The position numbers and the translations under genes are program-made. A stretch of DNA of 64,000 nucleotides, from NCBI GenBank assembly GCA_963761015.1, contig CAVXFL010000022.1, positions 1 through 64,000 on the forward strand, written 5' to 3'. Below are positions 50,629-58,980 of the stretch, piece after piece; the first letter of the stretch is position 1; each line of letters opens with the position of its first letter. The notes beneath the pieces are model-generated. The model searched no databases and was not told where the DNA came from. It saw nothing but the letters and a program-made list of their open reading frames with translations. Source of the DNA: CAVXFL01 sp963761015. Its GTDB lineage: Bacteria; Pseudomonadota; Alphaproteobacteria; Acetobacterales; Acetobacteraceae.

Positions 50629-51207
50629 ATGGCGGCTCCGCACACGAATTCCGACGATCTCCGCGCCGCCAAGCAGCGTGCCCGAGCCGAGGCGCTGGCG
50701 CGGCGCGCCGGCTGCGACCCGGCGCTCGGGGCGGTGCTCGGCGCGCATCTGCTGCGCCAGCGTCCGCCGCCGGCCGGCATCGTCATTGCCGGCTTCTGGC
50801 CGCTGCCCGGCGAGATCGACATCCGCCCGCTGCTCCATGCCCTGTTCGCGCGCGGCCACCCGGTCGCGCTGCCCGTGACGCCCGCGCGCGGCCGGCCGCT
50901 GATCTTCCGCCGCTGGGAACCCGACGCGCTGCTCGCCCCCGGACAATTCGGCACCGCGCATCCCGAAGGGCCGGACCTGCGCCCGGACCTGCTGCTGGTG
51001 CCGCTGCTCGCCTTCGACCGCGCCGGGCGGCGGCTCGGCTACGGCGCCGGCTATTACGACCGCACGCTCGCCGGCCTGCCCGACGCGCTCGCCATCGGCT
51101 GCGCCTTCGCCGCGCAGGAGATGGACGAGATCCCGGCCGGCCCGGACGATGTCCGCCTCCCCGCCGTCGCCACCGAGCGCGGCATCGTCGATTGCATGAC
51201 GGGATAA
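50629..51207 (+). CDS. fthC: 5-formyltetrahydrofolate cyclo-ligase
   Basis: ATP-dependent enzyme that returns 5-formyl-THF to the active folate pool. The 192-residue protein has AAKQRARAEALARR at the start, the ATP-binding region RPDLLLVPLLAFDRAGRRLGYGAGYYDRTL and VRLPAVATERGIV near the end. It lies directly after 6S RNA (E. coli ygfA context) and 9 bp before the phosphodiesterase gene. Confidence 0.95.
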   Translation: MAAPHTNSDDLRAAKQRARAEALARRAGCDPALGAVLGAHLLRQRPPPAGIVIAGFWPLPGEIDIRPLLHALFARGHPVALPVTPARGRPLIFRRWEPDALLAPGQFGTAHPEGPDLRPDLLLVPLLAFDRAGRRLGYGAGYYDRTLAGLPDALAIGCAFAAQEMDEIPAGPDDVRLPAVATERGIVDCMTG

Positions 51208-51216
51208 GAAGAAGAC

Positions 51217-52032
51217 ATGCGGATTCTCTTTCTCGGCGACGTGGTCGGCCGCAGCGGCCGCGAGGCGATCGCCGCCACCTTGCCGCGCCTGCGGGAGGCG
51301 CTGCGCGTCGATCTCGCCATCGTCAACGCCGAGAACGCCTCGCACGGCTTCGGCCTCGGCCCCGACATGGCCCGCGCGCTGTTCGAGGCCGGCGCCGACG
51401 TGCTCACCCTCGGCAACCACGCCTGGGACCGCAAGGAAATCGTTCCCTATATTTCCGAGCAGCCGCGCCTGATCCGTCCGCTGAACTATCCGCCCGGCGC
51501 GCCCGGCAACGGCTCGGTGGCGGTGGAACTGGCCGACGGGCGGCGCGCGCTGGTACTGCAGGCGATGGGGCGGATGTTCATGGACGCGCTCGACTGCCCG
51601 TTCCGCGGCACGGCGGCGGAGTTGGCGCGGCATCGGCTCGGCACAACGGTGCAGGCCATCGTCGCGGATATCCACGCCGAGGCGACCAGCGAAAAACTGT
51701 CCTTCGCGCATTCCTTCGACGGGCAGGTGTCGCTGATCGCCGGCACCCACACGCATTGCCCGACGGCGGACCACATGATCCTGCCCGGCGGCACCGCCTA
51801 TATTTCCGACCTCGGCATGTGCGGCGACTACGACAGCGTCATCGGCATGGGCAAGGAGAACGCGATGGCGCGCTTCTGGCGCAAGACGCCCGGCGAGCGG
51901 CTGAACCCGGCCGAGGGCGAGGCGACGGTCTGCGGCGTCTATGTCGAGACCGACGACGCGAGCGGGGCGGCCCGGCGCATCCAGCCGGTTCGCACCGGCG
52001 GTCGGCTGTCCCAGGCCATGCCCACGCTCTGA
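51217..52032 (+). CDS. YmdB-type metallophosphoesterase (TIGR00282 family)
   Basis: Dinuclear-metal phosphodiesterase of 271 residues. Motifs: FLGDVVGRSGR, IVNAENASHGFG, LTLGNHAWDRKE and AGTHTHCPTADHMILPGGTAYISDLGM, where the last His residues bind metal. Bacillus YmdB hydrolyses cyclic nucleotides. It follows fthC by 9 bp and is likely co-transcribed. Confidence 0.94.
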   Translation: MRILFLGDVVGRSGREAIAATLPRLREALRVDLAIVNAENASHGFGLGPDMARALFEAGADVLTLGNHAWDRKEIVPYISEQPRLIRPLNYPPGAPGNGSVAVELADGRRALVLQAMGRMFMDALDCPFRGTAAELARHRLGTTVQAIVADIHAEATSEKLSFAHSFDGQVSLIAGTHTHCPTADHMILPGGTAYISDLGMCGDYDSVIGMGKENAMARFWRKTPGERLNPAEGEATVCGVYVETDDASGAARRIQPVRTGGRLSQAMPTL

Positions 52033-52125
52033 ACGCGTGCCCAGGCTCTGACAGCGTCCGGGGCCGGCGCCGCGGCGCTATTTTTCCCTCGTATCGATCG
52101 CCCCGACGCGGCACACTGGGCGCGC

Positions 52126-52150
52126 GCTCGCCCGCGCGGGGCGGGCGAGC
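52126..52150 (+). terminator. Hairpin after the phosphodiesterase gene
   Basis: GCTCGCCCGC and its complement form a 10-bp stem around a 5-base loop, 94 bp after the phosphodiesterase stop and 52 bp before the next start. No T-run follows, so termination is only possible. Confidence 0.35.
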
Positions 52151-52201
52151 GACACGGATCAGGGGCGCGCGTTGTCGGCAGCCCTGCAAGGGAGGCGAGC
52201 G

Positions 52202-52564
52202 ATGTCGGTGCGGCTGCGGGCGTGCGGCCTGCTGGGGCTAATCGGATTGATGGCGTCGGGCGGCTTGGCGAATGCCGCCGAGACGCGGCTCTACTGCGTC
52301 ATGCACTGGGCCGACGGCAGCAAGAGCCGGATTCACAACGAGAAGTTCACCGTCGATTTCGACCGCCGGAAGGTCGTCGACTCGGACGGCGACACCTGGG
52401 ACGCGAAGATTTCCGTCATCACAATACAATTCGACCAGTTGTACAAGGCCACCCGCTGGCGGATCGCGATCGACCGGACCAACGGCAAGATCACCGAGGC
52501 GACGTTCACCAACGGCAAATACCAACCGAGCCTCGACCGGGTCGGCGATTGCAGCGAACAGTAA
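52202..52564 (+). CDS. Exported protein of unknown function
   Basis: A 120-residue protein with a clear signal peptide (LRACGLLGLIGLMASGGLANA). The mature part of about 97 residues has two Cys (LYCVMHW near its start, GDCSEQ at its end) that could pair. GGAGG lies 7 bases before the ATG at 52202, which is better than an ATG at 52172. Not recognised; probably periplasmic. Confidence 0.75.
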   Translation: MSVRLRACGLLGLIGLMASGGLANAAETRLYCVMHWADGSKSRIHNEKFTVDFDRRKVVDSDGDTWDAKISVITIQFDQLYKATRWRIAIDRTNGKITEATFTNGKYQPSLDRVGDCSEQ

Positions 52565-52631
52565 GCCGCCATCCCCGACCGCCTCGGCGGCGCCGCCCGA
52601 ATGAGCAGCATCGGGCGACGTGCCCGGATCG

Positions 52632-53942
52632 CTATACCGCGGGCACCGCGACGGCTGGGCGGCGGTCGCGAAAGCCGAGGACCATCGCGATCGACAGGGC
52701 CGCCGCGCCGACCAGGTAATAGGCGGGAATCATGCGGCTGCCCGTCAGGCCGGTGAGCCAGGTCACGGTCAGCGGCGCCATGCCGCCGAAGATCGCCACC
52801 GAGGCGTTGTACGACACCGCCATGCCGGTCGAGCGCACCGCGGTCGGGAACAGGCCGGCGAGCAGCCCGGGAATCGGCGCGGCGATGAACGCCAGCAGCA
52901 GGCTCGCTACGAGCTGCACCGCGAACAGATTGAGATGGGTCGGCTGGGCGAGGATGAAGCTGAACAGCGGCACGGCGGCGAGCCCGGAGGCCGCCACCGC
53001 CGGCAGGAACACCCGCCAGCCGCCGACCCGGTCCGCCAGCGCGCCGATGCCGACGACCAGGAACACGTTGATAGCCCCGCAAATCGTCGCCCCGAGCAGC
53101 GGCGCCGACAGCGGCAGGTGCAAGGTGCGCGTCGCGTAGCCGGGCAGATAGGTGTTCCATAGATAGACGCTGGCGGTGCCGCAGACGATCGCCCCGATCG
53201 CGCAGAACACCGACGCGGTATGGTCGTTGAACAGCTCGGCGAGGCTGGTCCGGCTGTGCCGCGGGTGATGCGCCATCAGGTTGGCGAATTCCGGCGATTC
53301 CGCCACCCGGCGGCGGATGTAGAAGCCGATCGGCCCGACCAGCCCGCCGAGCAGGAAGGGAATCCGCCAGCCCCAGCCGGCGAGCTGGGCGGGCGTGAGC
53401 GCGCTGGTCAGCACGTAGGCAAAACCGCCCGCCAGCGCGAGCGCCAACGCCTGCGAGGACATCTGAAACGACCCGTAGAACATCTTGCGCGACGGCGGCG
53501 CGTATTCGACCAGCATGGCGGTGGCGCTGGCGAACTCGCCGCCGACCGACAGGCCTTGCAGGATGCGCGAAGCCACCACCAGCGCCGGCGCCGCCAGCCC
53601 GATCGTGGCGTAGCCCGGGGTGAGGCCGAGCACGAACGTGCCGGAGGCCATCATCAGGATCAGCAGCGAGAGTGCCTTCTGCCGCCCCGCCCTATCGGCG
53701 TACATCCCGAGCAGCACGCCCCCGAACGGCCGCACCACGAACCCGACCGCGAAGGTGCTCCAGGTGAGGACCAGCGACAGCGCCGGGCTGTGCGCGGGGA
53801 AGAACACCTGGCTGATCACCGAGGCGAGGAAGCCGTAGATCAGGAAGTCGAACCATTCGAGCCCGTTGCCGATCGTCGAGGCGACGATGGCGCGGCGGAT
53901 CATGGCGGGGCTGAGCGGCTGGTCCGCCTGCGACTGCGGCAT
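52632..53942 (-). CDS. MFS transporter, metabolite:H+ symporter (MHS) family
   Basis: Twelve-segment transporter of 436 residues. The start ASTIGNGLEWFDFLIYGFLA, then VVRPFGGVLLGMYADRAGRQKAL and GLSVGGEFASATAMLVEY are typical of the MHS group (ProP, KgtP, CitA). AGGAGG lies just before the ATG at 53942. The substrate may be a carboxylate, betaine or aromatic acid. It diverges from nrdA. Confidence 0.92.
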   Translation of the reverse strand: MPQSQADQPLSPAMIRRAIVASTIGNGLEWFDFLIYGFLASVISQVFFPAHSPALSLVLTWSTFAVGFVVRPFGGVLLGMYADRAGRQKALSLLILMMASGTFVLGLTPGYATIGLAAPALVVASRILQGLSVGGEFASATAMLVEYAPPSRKMFYGSFQMSSQALALALAGGFAYVLTSALTPAQLAGWGWRIPFLLGGLVGPIGFYIRRRVAESPEFANLMAHHPRHSRTSLAELFNDHTASVFCAIGAIVCGTASVYLWNTYLPGYATRTLHLPLSAPLLGATICGAINVFLVVGIGALADRVGGWRVFLPAVAASGLAAVPLFSFILAQPTHLNLFAVQLVASLLLAFIAAPIPGLLAGLFPTAVRSTGMAVSYNASVAIFGGMAPLTVTWLTGLTGSRMIPAYYLVGAAALSIAMVLGFRDRRPAVAVPAV

Positions 53943-54221
53943 GGGCTCCTCCTGAGCCGGGCGAATGACCGCCGGTGGCGCGGCCGCCCGAGATTTCGCT
54001 GATTTCGCGACTTCGGCAAAGCAAAAACTACCTTGAGGGGATAAGCGGCAAATCGCGCACTTGGCTGAATTCCGAGGCGCAGGGGGGCTGGCGGCGGCCG
54101 ATCCGAAGCTATAGGTTCGCGTTTTCGAACAAAGAGCGAACAACAGGTGAGCGGCATTTTTGTCCCGGATTTGGTGGAATTCAGGGTACGCTTCCAACTA
54201 GATGTTGAGCCACCCTTGACC

Positions 54222-54286
54222 AACTCGGTAGGCACGGCGTCCGTTCGTGAACCGAACGAACGCCGTGCCTGGTAGGGTGCCGAGTT
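54222..54286 (+). promoter_or_regulatory. Strong nested hairpin in the leader of nrdA
   Basis: A 17-bp stem with one mismatch (54231-54247 with 54253-54269, 5-base loop) sits inside an outer 7-bp pair, AACTCGG (54222-54228) and CCGAGTT (54280-54286). The block ends 22 bp before the nrdA ATG. It could be the terminator of an upstream transcript or a regulatory mRNA leader. No cobalamin-riboswitch core or NrdR box was recognised. The rest of 53943-54308 shows nothing further. Confidence 0.5.
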
Positions 54287-54308
54287 CAACACGACGGGAG
54301 CTAGCCGA

Positions 54309-56198
54309 ATGGCGCCAAGGGACGGAGCACTGGAAGCTGAGCCTTCGATGCTCGATATCGACGTCCAGCTTCCCGGCCGGCAGCAGGTCCGCTTGGACCG
54401 CAGCCGCGACGCGCTGCTGACCGAGTTCGGCCGCGCGACCCTCGACGACCGCTATCTGCTGCCGGGCGAGTCCTACCAGGATCTGTTCGCGCGCGTCGCC
54501 AGCTATTACGGCGACGATGCCGGGCACGCGCAGCGACTCTACGACTACATCAGCCGGTTCTGGTTCATGCCAGCGACCCCGGTGCTCTCCAACGGCGGCA
54601 CCAATCGCGGCCTGCCGATCTCCTGCTTCCTCAACGAAGCCTCGGACAGCCTGGACGGCATCGTTGGCCTCTGGAACGAGAATGTCTGGCTCGCCTCCAA
54701 GGGCGGCGGCATTGGCAGCTATTGGGGCAACCTGCGCTCGATCGGCGAGCGCGTCGGGCAGAACGGCAAGACCTCGGGCGTGATCCCGTTCATCCGGGTG
54801 ATGGACAGCCTGACGCTCGCCATTTCCCAGGGCTCGCTGCGGCGCGGCTCGGCGGCGGTCTACCTGCCGGTCGGCCATCCCGAGATCGAGGAATTCGTCG
54901 AGATGCGCCGCCCCACCGGCGGCGATCCCAACCGCAAGGCGCTGAACCTGCACCACGGCGTGCTGATCCCCGACGCCTTCATGCGCGCCGTGGAAGCCGA
55001 TGACGACTGGCCGCTGATCTCGCCCAAGGACGGTTCGGTGGTGCGGCGGGTATCCGCGCGCAGCGTCTGGATTCGCATCCTGACCTCGCGCATCGAGACC
55101 GGCGAGCCCTATCTGGTGTTCTCCGATCACGTGAACCGCGCGCGTCCCCAGCACCAGAAGCTCGCCGGGCTGGAGGTGAAGACCTCCAACCTGTGCAGCG
55201 AGATCACCTTGCCGACCGGGGTGGACCAGCACGGCGAGCAGCGCACCGCCGTTTGCTGCCTCGGTTCGCTGAACCTGGAGAAATGGTTCGACTGGTGCGA
55301 GCACCCGCTGTTCATCGAGGACGTGCTGCGCTTCCTCGACAACGTGCTGCAGGATTTCATCGACCGCGCGCCGGATTTGATGGCGCGGGCGAAATATTCG
55401 GCGATGCGCGAGCGCTCGGTCGGGCTCGGCGTCATGGGCTTCCACAGTTTCCTGCAATCGCAGGACGTGCCGTTCGAGAGCGTGGTCGCGAAAGTGTGGA
55501 ACAAGCGCATGTTCCGCCACATCCGCACCCAGGCGGACGCGGCCTCGCGCGTGCTGGCGGAAGAGCGCGGCCCGTGCCCGGATGCCGCCGAATGGGGCAT
55601 CATGGAGCGGTTCTCCAACAAGCTGGCGATCGCGCCGACCGCGTCGATTTCGATCGTCGCCGGCAACACCAGCCCGGGGATCGAGCCGATCGCCGCGAAC
55701 GTGTTTTTGCAGAAGACGCTGTCGGGCAGTTTCTCCGTGCGCAACCGGCATTTGCAGATGCTGCTGGCCGCGAAGGGACGGGACGAGGACGACGTATGGT
55801 CCTCGATCACGCTTGCCCAAGGCAGCGTGCAGCACTTGGATTTCCTGAACGAGCAGGAAAAGGCGGTGTTCAAGACCGCGTTCGAGCTGGATCAGCGCTG
55901 GATCATCGAGCACGCCGCGGACCGCGCGCCCCATGTGTGCCAAAGCCAGTCGGTGAACGTTTTTCTTCCCGCCAACGTGCACAAGCGTGACCTGCATCAG
56001 ATTCACCTGCTGGCGTGGAAGAAGGGGTTGAAGTCGCTATACTACTGCCGCTCCCTGGCGCTCCAGCGCGCGGACAATGTCAGCGAGAAGGCGGTCCGTC
56101 CTGCCGAGTTGGCGCCGACGGTGGCTGAAGCGCCGCGGGTTCCGCTGGCAGTTGCCGAGAAGGCGATGGACTATGAGGAATGCTTGGCTTGTCAGTGA
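54309..56198 (+). CDS. nrdA: Ribonucleoside-diphosphate reductase, alpha subunit (class I)
   Basis: Catalytic subunit that makes deoxyribonucleotides. At 629 residues it lacks the N-terminal ATP-cone, so overall activity control by dATP is probably absent. Visible are PATPVLSNGGTNRGLPISCF (redox Cys), SKGGGIGSYWGNLRS (specificity region), NLCSEITLP with the catalytic Cys, ASISIVAGNTSPGIEP and the redox tail ECLACQ at the very end. GGGAG precedes the ATG. The beta subunit gene is 1.5 kb downstream, separated by three unrelated genes. Confidence 0.94.
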   Translation: MAPRDGALEAEPSMLDIDVQLPGRQQVRLDRSRDALLTEFGRATLDDRYLLPGESYQDLFARVASYYGDDAGHAQRLYDYISRFWFMPATPVLSNGGTNRGLPISCFLNEASDSLDGIVGLWNENVWLASKGGGIGSYWGNLRSIGERVGQNGKTSGVIPFIRVMDSLTLAISQGSLRRGSAAVYLPVGHPEIEEFVEMRRPTGGDPNRKALNLHHGVLIPDAFMRAVEADDDWPLISPKDGSVVRRVSARSVWIRILTSRIETGEPYLVFSDHVNRARPQHQKLAGLEVKTSNLCSEITLPTGVDQHGEQRTAVCCLGSLNLEKWFDWCEHPLFIEDVLRFLDNVLQDFIDRAPDLMARAKYSAMRERSVGLGVMGFHSFLQSQDVPFESVVAKVWNKRMFRHIRTQADAASRVLAEERGPCPDAAEWGIMERFSNKLAIAPTASISIVAGNTSPGIEPIAANVFLQKTLSGSFSVRNRHLQMLLAAKGRDEDDVWSSITLAQGSVQHLDFLNEQEKAVFKTAFELDQRWIIEHAADRAPHVCQSQSVNVFLPANVHKRDLHQIHLLAWKKGLKSLYYCRSLALQRADNVSEKAVRPAELAPTVAEAPRVPLAVAEKAMDYEECLACQ

Positions 56199-56283
56199 AC
56201 CTATTCCGTTATGCCTGGACTAGAGATAGGCGAGAGCCGACGCTCCTATTTCGTTTCGAAATGCTCTGATCAAGGAGCTTAGG

Positions 56284-56550
56284 ATGAGTTCAACGTCGAA
56301 AATCTTGAATCTGCCACGGGGAGCTGAGATCAAAGCCCCGGCTGCTGATATGGCCTTACAGAAGTTTCTCGCATATCATGGCTATTTCGTTTACCGGCAG
56401 ACGCAGCTCAAGTTGATGCTGCGGCGGGATATGCCGCCAGGAATTCGGTTCTTTAATCCTGACACTCTTCTGCCTTACCCCGAACCGCCCTGCCCTAAGT
56501 CGATTGCAAAGGTGCGTGTGACCGATGCCGCTCCAGCCCATTCCTTCTGA
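56284..56550 (+). CDS. Hypothetical protein upstream of the HNH gene
   Basis: Unrecognised 88-residue protein whose 3' end overlaps the HNH-nuclease gene by 26 bases. AAGGAG precedes the ATG at 56284. Base composition is clearly lower in GC than in the flanking nrd genes, with A/T-ending codons common. It has no visible domain; it could be an accessory or partner of the nuclease. Confidence 0.65.
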   Translation: MSSTSKILNLPRGAEIKAPAADMALQKFLAYHGYFVYRQTQLKLMLRRDMPPGIRFFNPDTLLPYPEPPCPKSIAKVRVTDAAPAHSF

Positions 56551-57004
56551 CCCTACGCCCACGGCGGCTGAAATCCAAACGAAGTTAGCAGATCTTCGCT
56601 CTTGGGGACCCTGGCCGCCGGATTTTAAGGTCTCGATCAATCAGGCGGCTGCGTTCTTTGCTTGGGCCGAAGGGCAACGCAGAAAACCGGATGCTTATTT
56701 GCACCCATGGCCGCCAGAAGATTACGATCAGTATCTTCAAACGCCGCTATGGACAAGCATTAGAAATAGGGTGCTGGCTGCAGCCCGGCGCAAGTGCGCC
56801 TGTTGCCCGAACAGGGCGACCGAAGTTCATCACCGCGACTATCGCCCGCGTGTTCTTCTCGGCGAGGATGTTTCGCCATTAGTGCCTCTGTGCAGAACGT
56901 GTCATGAGAGGATTCATAGCACGAAGGGGGATTATACCGAAAGCGAAGCGATCCTGGCCGATATGGTGCGGACTGAGGATGACCGCCTGAGAGCGCAACA
57001 ATGA
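56525..57004 (+). CDS. HNH endonuclease-like protein between nrdA and nrdB
   Basis: A 159-residue protein with a C-terminal HNH-type metal finger. The first Cys pair is in CACC, the His-containing strand is TEVHHRDYRP, and the second half is VPLCRTCHERIH. The N-terminal 80 residues are unrecognised. Codon use is less GC-rich than in nrdA and nrdB, indicating transfer. Freestanding HNH and related homing nucleases are known between nrdA and nrdB in some T-even-like phages, so the location is suggestive. A plain HNH protein of another role is possible. Confidence 0.82.
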   Translation: MPLQPIPSDPTPTAAEIQTKLADLRSWGPWPPDFKVSINQAAAFFAWAEGQRRKPDAYLHPWPPEDYDQYLQTPLWTSIRNRVLAAARRKCACCPNRATEVHHRDYRPRVLLGEDVSPLVPLCRTCHERIHSTKGDYTESEAILADMVRTEDDRLRAQQ

Positions 57005-57068
57005 TTACTTTACAACTGGCTTGCGCGCAGCGTGTAAACGTTCCCAAAGGGCGCGTTGAGCTAGTGGC

Positions 57069-57141
57069 GTAGCTCGGATGCAGCGCAGCGCAATCCGGGG
57101 CGGCGGCATTCCCGCATTTCGCTGCGCTCCATGCGGGCTAC
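57069..57141. repeat. Large imperfect palindromic intergenic repeat
   Basis: The segment runs from GTAGCTCGGATGCAGCGCAG to CTGCGCTCCATGCGGGCTAC and its two halves are imperfect inverted copies around GGCGGCGGCATTCCC. Elements of this GTAGC...GCTAC type recur between genes in many proteobacterial genomes. It marks the right side of the HNH insert. Confidence 0.6.
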
Positions 57142-57230
57142 GGTTTGCCCGATATGGCTGACCGTGGGCTGTCCGCAGCGTAAAGCGAACCGTGTGAACC
57201 GAGGGGCGCTGCTTGGGTAGGAGAAGTGCC

Positions 57231-57662
57231 GTGAGTGATGCCGTATACGAGGCGGATGTCCTGCTCTGGGCGGAGCGGCAAGGCGAATTGCTGCGCCAAA
57301 TCGCAAGCGGCGAGCGGGTCAACGACGCCGACCTCGATTGGCCGAACATTGCCGAGGAGATCGAGAGCGTGGGCCGGAGCGAATTGGCTTCCGTGAAATC
57401 GCTCTTGCGCTTGGCGCTCGTCCACATGCTGAAAGCCGATGCATGGCCGCAATCGCTCGCGGCCCCAGGCTGGCGCGCCGAGGCTCGGGGCTTCCGGGAC
57501 CAGGCACGGGATCACTATGCGCCATCGATGCGCCAGCGCTTGGATTTAGCCAAGCTCTACGCGGACGCGGTGGACGAACTGCCGACCGCCATCGACGGTC
57601 TGCCGCCGCTGCCGGTGCCCCAGACCTGTCCGGTCACGCTTGACGAACTCTTGGCGGAATAG
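57231..57662 (+). CDS. DUF29 family protein
   Basis: A 143-residue protein with the DUF29 signature: YEADVLLWAERQGELLRQI at the start, DWPNIAEEIESVGRSE in the middle and LVHMLKADAWPQS after it. GGAGAAG precedes the GTG at 57231. DUF29 genes are often found in multiple copies and near mobile DNA; function unknown. Third gene between nrdA and nrdB. Confidence 0.88.
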   Translation: MSDAVYEADVLLWAERQGELLRQIASGERVNDADLDWPNIAEEIESVGRSELASVKSLLRLALVHMLKADAWPQSLAAPGWRAEARGFRDQARDHYAPSMRQRLDLAKLYADAVDELPTAIDGLPPLPVPQTCPVTLDELLAE

Positions 57663-57744
57663 CGAACCCTGTGGCCTGATTATCGCTCCGAAATCGCCGA
57701 GGGGGAGAATAAGCTGCGGCGCACGAAACAGCGAGGCGGAAACG

Positions 57745-58788
57745 ATGCTGGATAGCCAGGGACCGGACGACCACCGGCGGGACGAGCAACAGCCAGCGCG
57801 CGTCTCGTCGGACCAAGCTTGCGGCCTGCTTACCGAAAACCCGGTCTACAAGCCCTTCCGCTATCCGTGGGCCTACGAGGCCTGGCAGATCCAGCAGCGC
57901 TGCCATTGGCTGCCCGAGGAGGTGCCGCTCGCCGATGACGTGAAGGACTGGCACCGCAACCTGACGCCGGGGGAGCGCAACCTCGTCACCCAGATCTTCC
58001 GCTTCTTCACCCAGGCGGATGTCGAGGTGAACAATTGCTACATGAAGCACTACAGCCGCGTGTTCAAACCCACGGAAGTGCTGATGATGCTGTCGGCGTT
58101 CTCGAATATCGAGACCATCCACATCGCCGCCTACAGCCATCTGCTCGACACGATCGGCATGCCGGAGCTCGAGTACCAGGCGTTCATGAAATACAAGGAG
58201 ATGAAGGACAAATACGACTATATGCAGTCCTTCAGCGTGGACAGTCCCTACGAAATCGCCAAGACGCTGGCCGCCTTCGGCGCCTTCACCGAGGGGCTGC
58301 AGCTGTTCGCCTCCTTCGCCATCCTGCTGAACTTCCCGCGCTTCAACAAGCTGAAGGGCATGGGCCAGATCATCTCCTGGTCGGTCCGCGACGAAACGCT
58401 GCACTGCCTCTCCATCATCCGCCTGTTCCGCACCTTCATCGCCGAGAACCCGGAAGTCTGGACCGACGAGCTGCGGCGCGAGCTTTACGTCACCTGCGCC
58501 ACGATCGTGGAACACGAGGACGCTTTCATCGACCTCGCCTTCGAGCTGGGCGCCGTCGAGGGGCTCGATGCGCCGTCGGTGAAGCGCTACATCCGCTACA
58601 TCGCCGATCGGCGGCTGGTACAGCTCGGGCTGAACCAGCTGTACCACGTGGCGCGCAACCCGCTGCCCTGGCTCGACGACATGCTGAACGCGGTCGAGCA
58701 CACGAATTTCTTCGAGAACCGCGCCACCGAATACAGCAAGGCCTCCACCACCGGCACCTGGGAGGAGGCGTTCGCCGCCACCGGCTGA
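57745..58788 (+). CDS. nrdB: Ribonucleoside-diphosphate reductase, beta subunit (class I)
   Basis: Radical-generating small subunit of 347 residues. Metal ligands are visible in FTQADVEVNNCY (Asp), FSNIETIHIAAYSHL (Glu and His), TEGLQLF (Glu) and VRDETLHC (Glu and His). The Tyr in AAYSHL is in the place of the radical Tyr. The C-terminus SKASTTGTWEEAF binds the alpha subunit. GCGAGGCGG precedes the ATG at 57745. It is separated from nrdA by the HNH/DUF29 insert, so it may need its own promoter. Confidence 0.94.
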   Translation: MLDSQGPDDHRRDEQQPARVSSDQACGLLTENPVYKPFRYPWAYEAWQIQQRCHWLPEEVPLADDVKDWHRNLTPGERNLVTQIFRFFTQADVEVNNCYMKHYSRVFKPTEVLMMLSAFSNIETIHIAAYSHLLDTIGMPELEYQAFMKYKEMKDKYDYMQSFSVDSPYEIAKTLAAFGAFTEGLQLFASFAILLNFPRFNKLKGMGQIISWSVRDETLHCLSIIRLFRTFIAENPEVWTDELRRELYVTCATIVEHEDAFIDLAFELGAVEGLDAPSVKRYIRYIADRRLVQLGLNQLYHVARNPLPWLDDMLNAVEHTNFFENRATEYSKASTTGTWEEAFAATG

Positions 58789-58980
58789 GCCCGTGTCGGC
58801 CGCGGCGGCCGCGCGCTTCCGCAAGCCGCCGCGTTTTGCTATGCCGGCGCGTCCGGGCTGGAAGGCCGAACGCCGTGCAGCTCCGCGGTTACGACCGCTC
58901 CCCGGCCGCTCATCTTGCGTTCACGCGGGCGTGTCCCGAAGCGGTTCGCCCCGCGCGCGCGTCATCGGGGAGGACCGCGA

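Noticed and set aside
53943..54308. Cobalamin riboswitch or NrdR boxes upstream of nrdA
   Set aside because: No GCCACTG-type B12 box core and no paired NrdR-type palindromes were found; only a GC-rich nested hairpin is present.
54198..56006. A 602-codon open frame antisense to nrdA
   Set aside because: It mirrors nrdA codon bias and has no recognisable domain or start signal.
58789..58980. Coding frame between nrdB and the MBL gene
   Set aside because: Translations are Arg/Pro-rich without motif or ribosome site; treated as intergenic.
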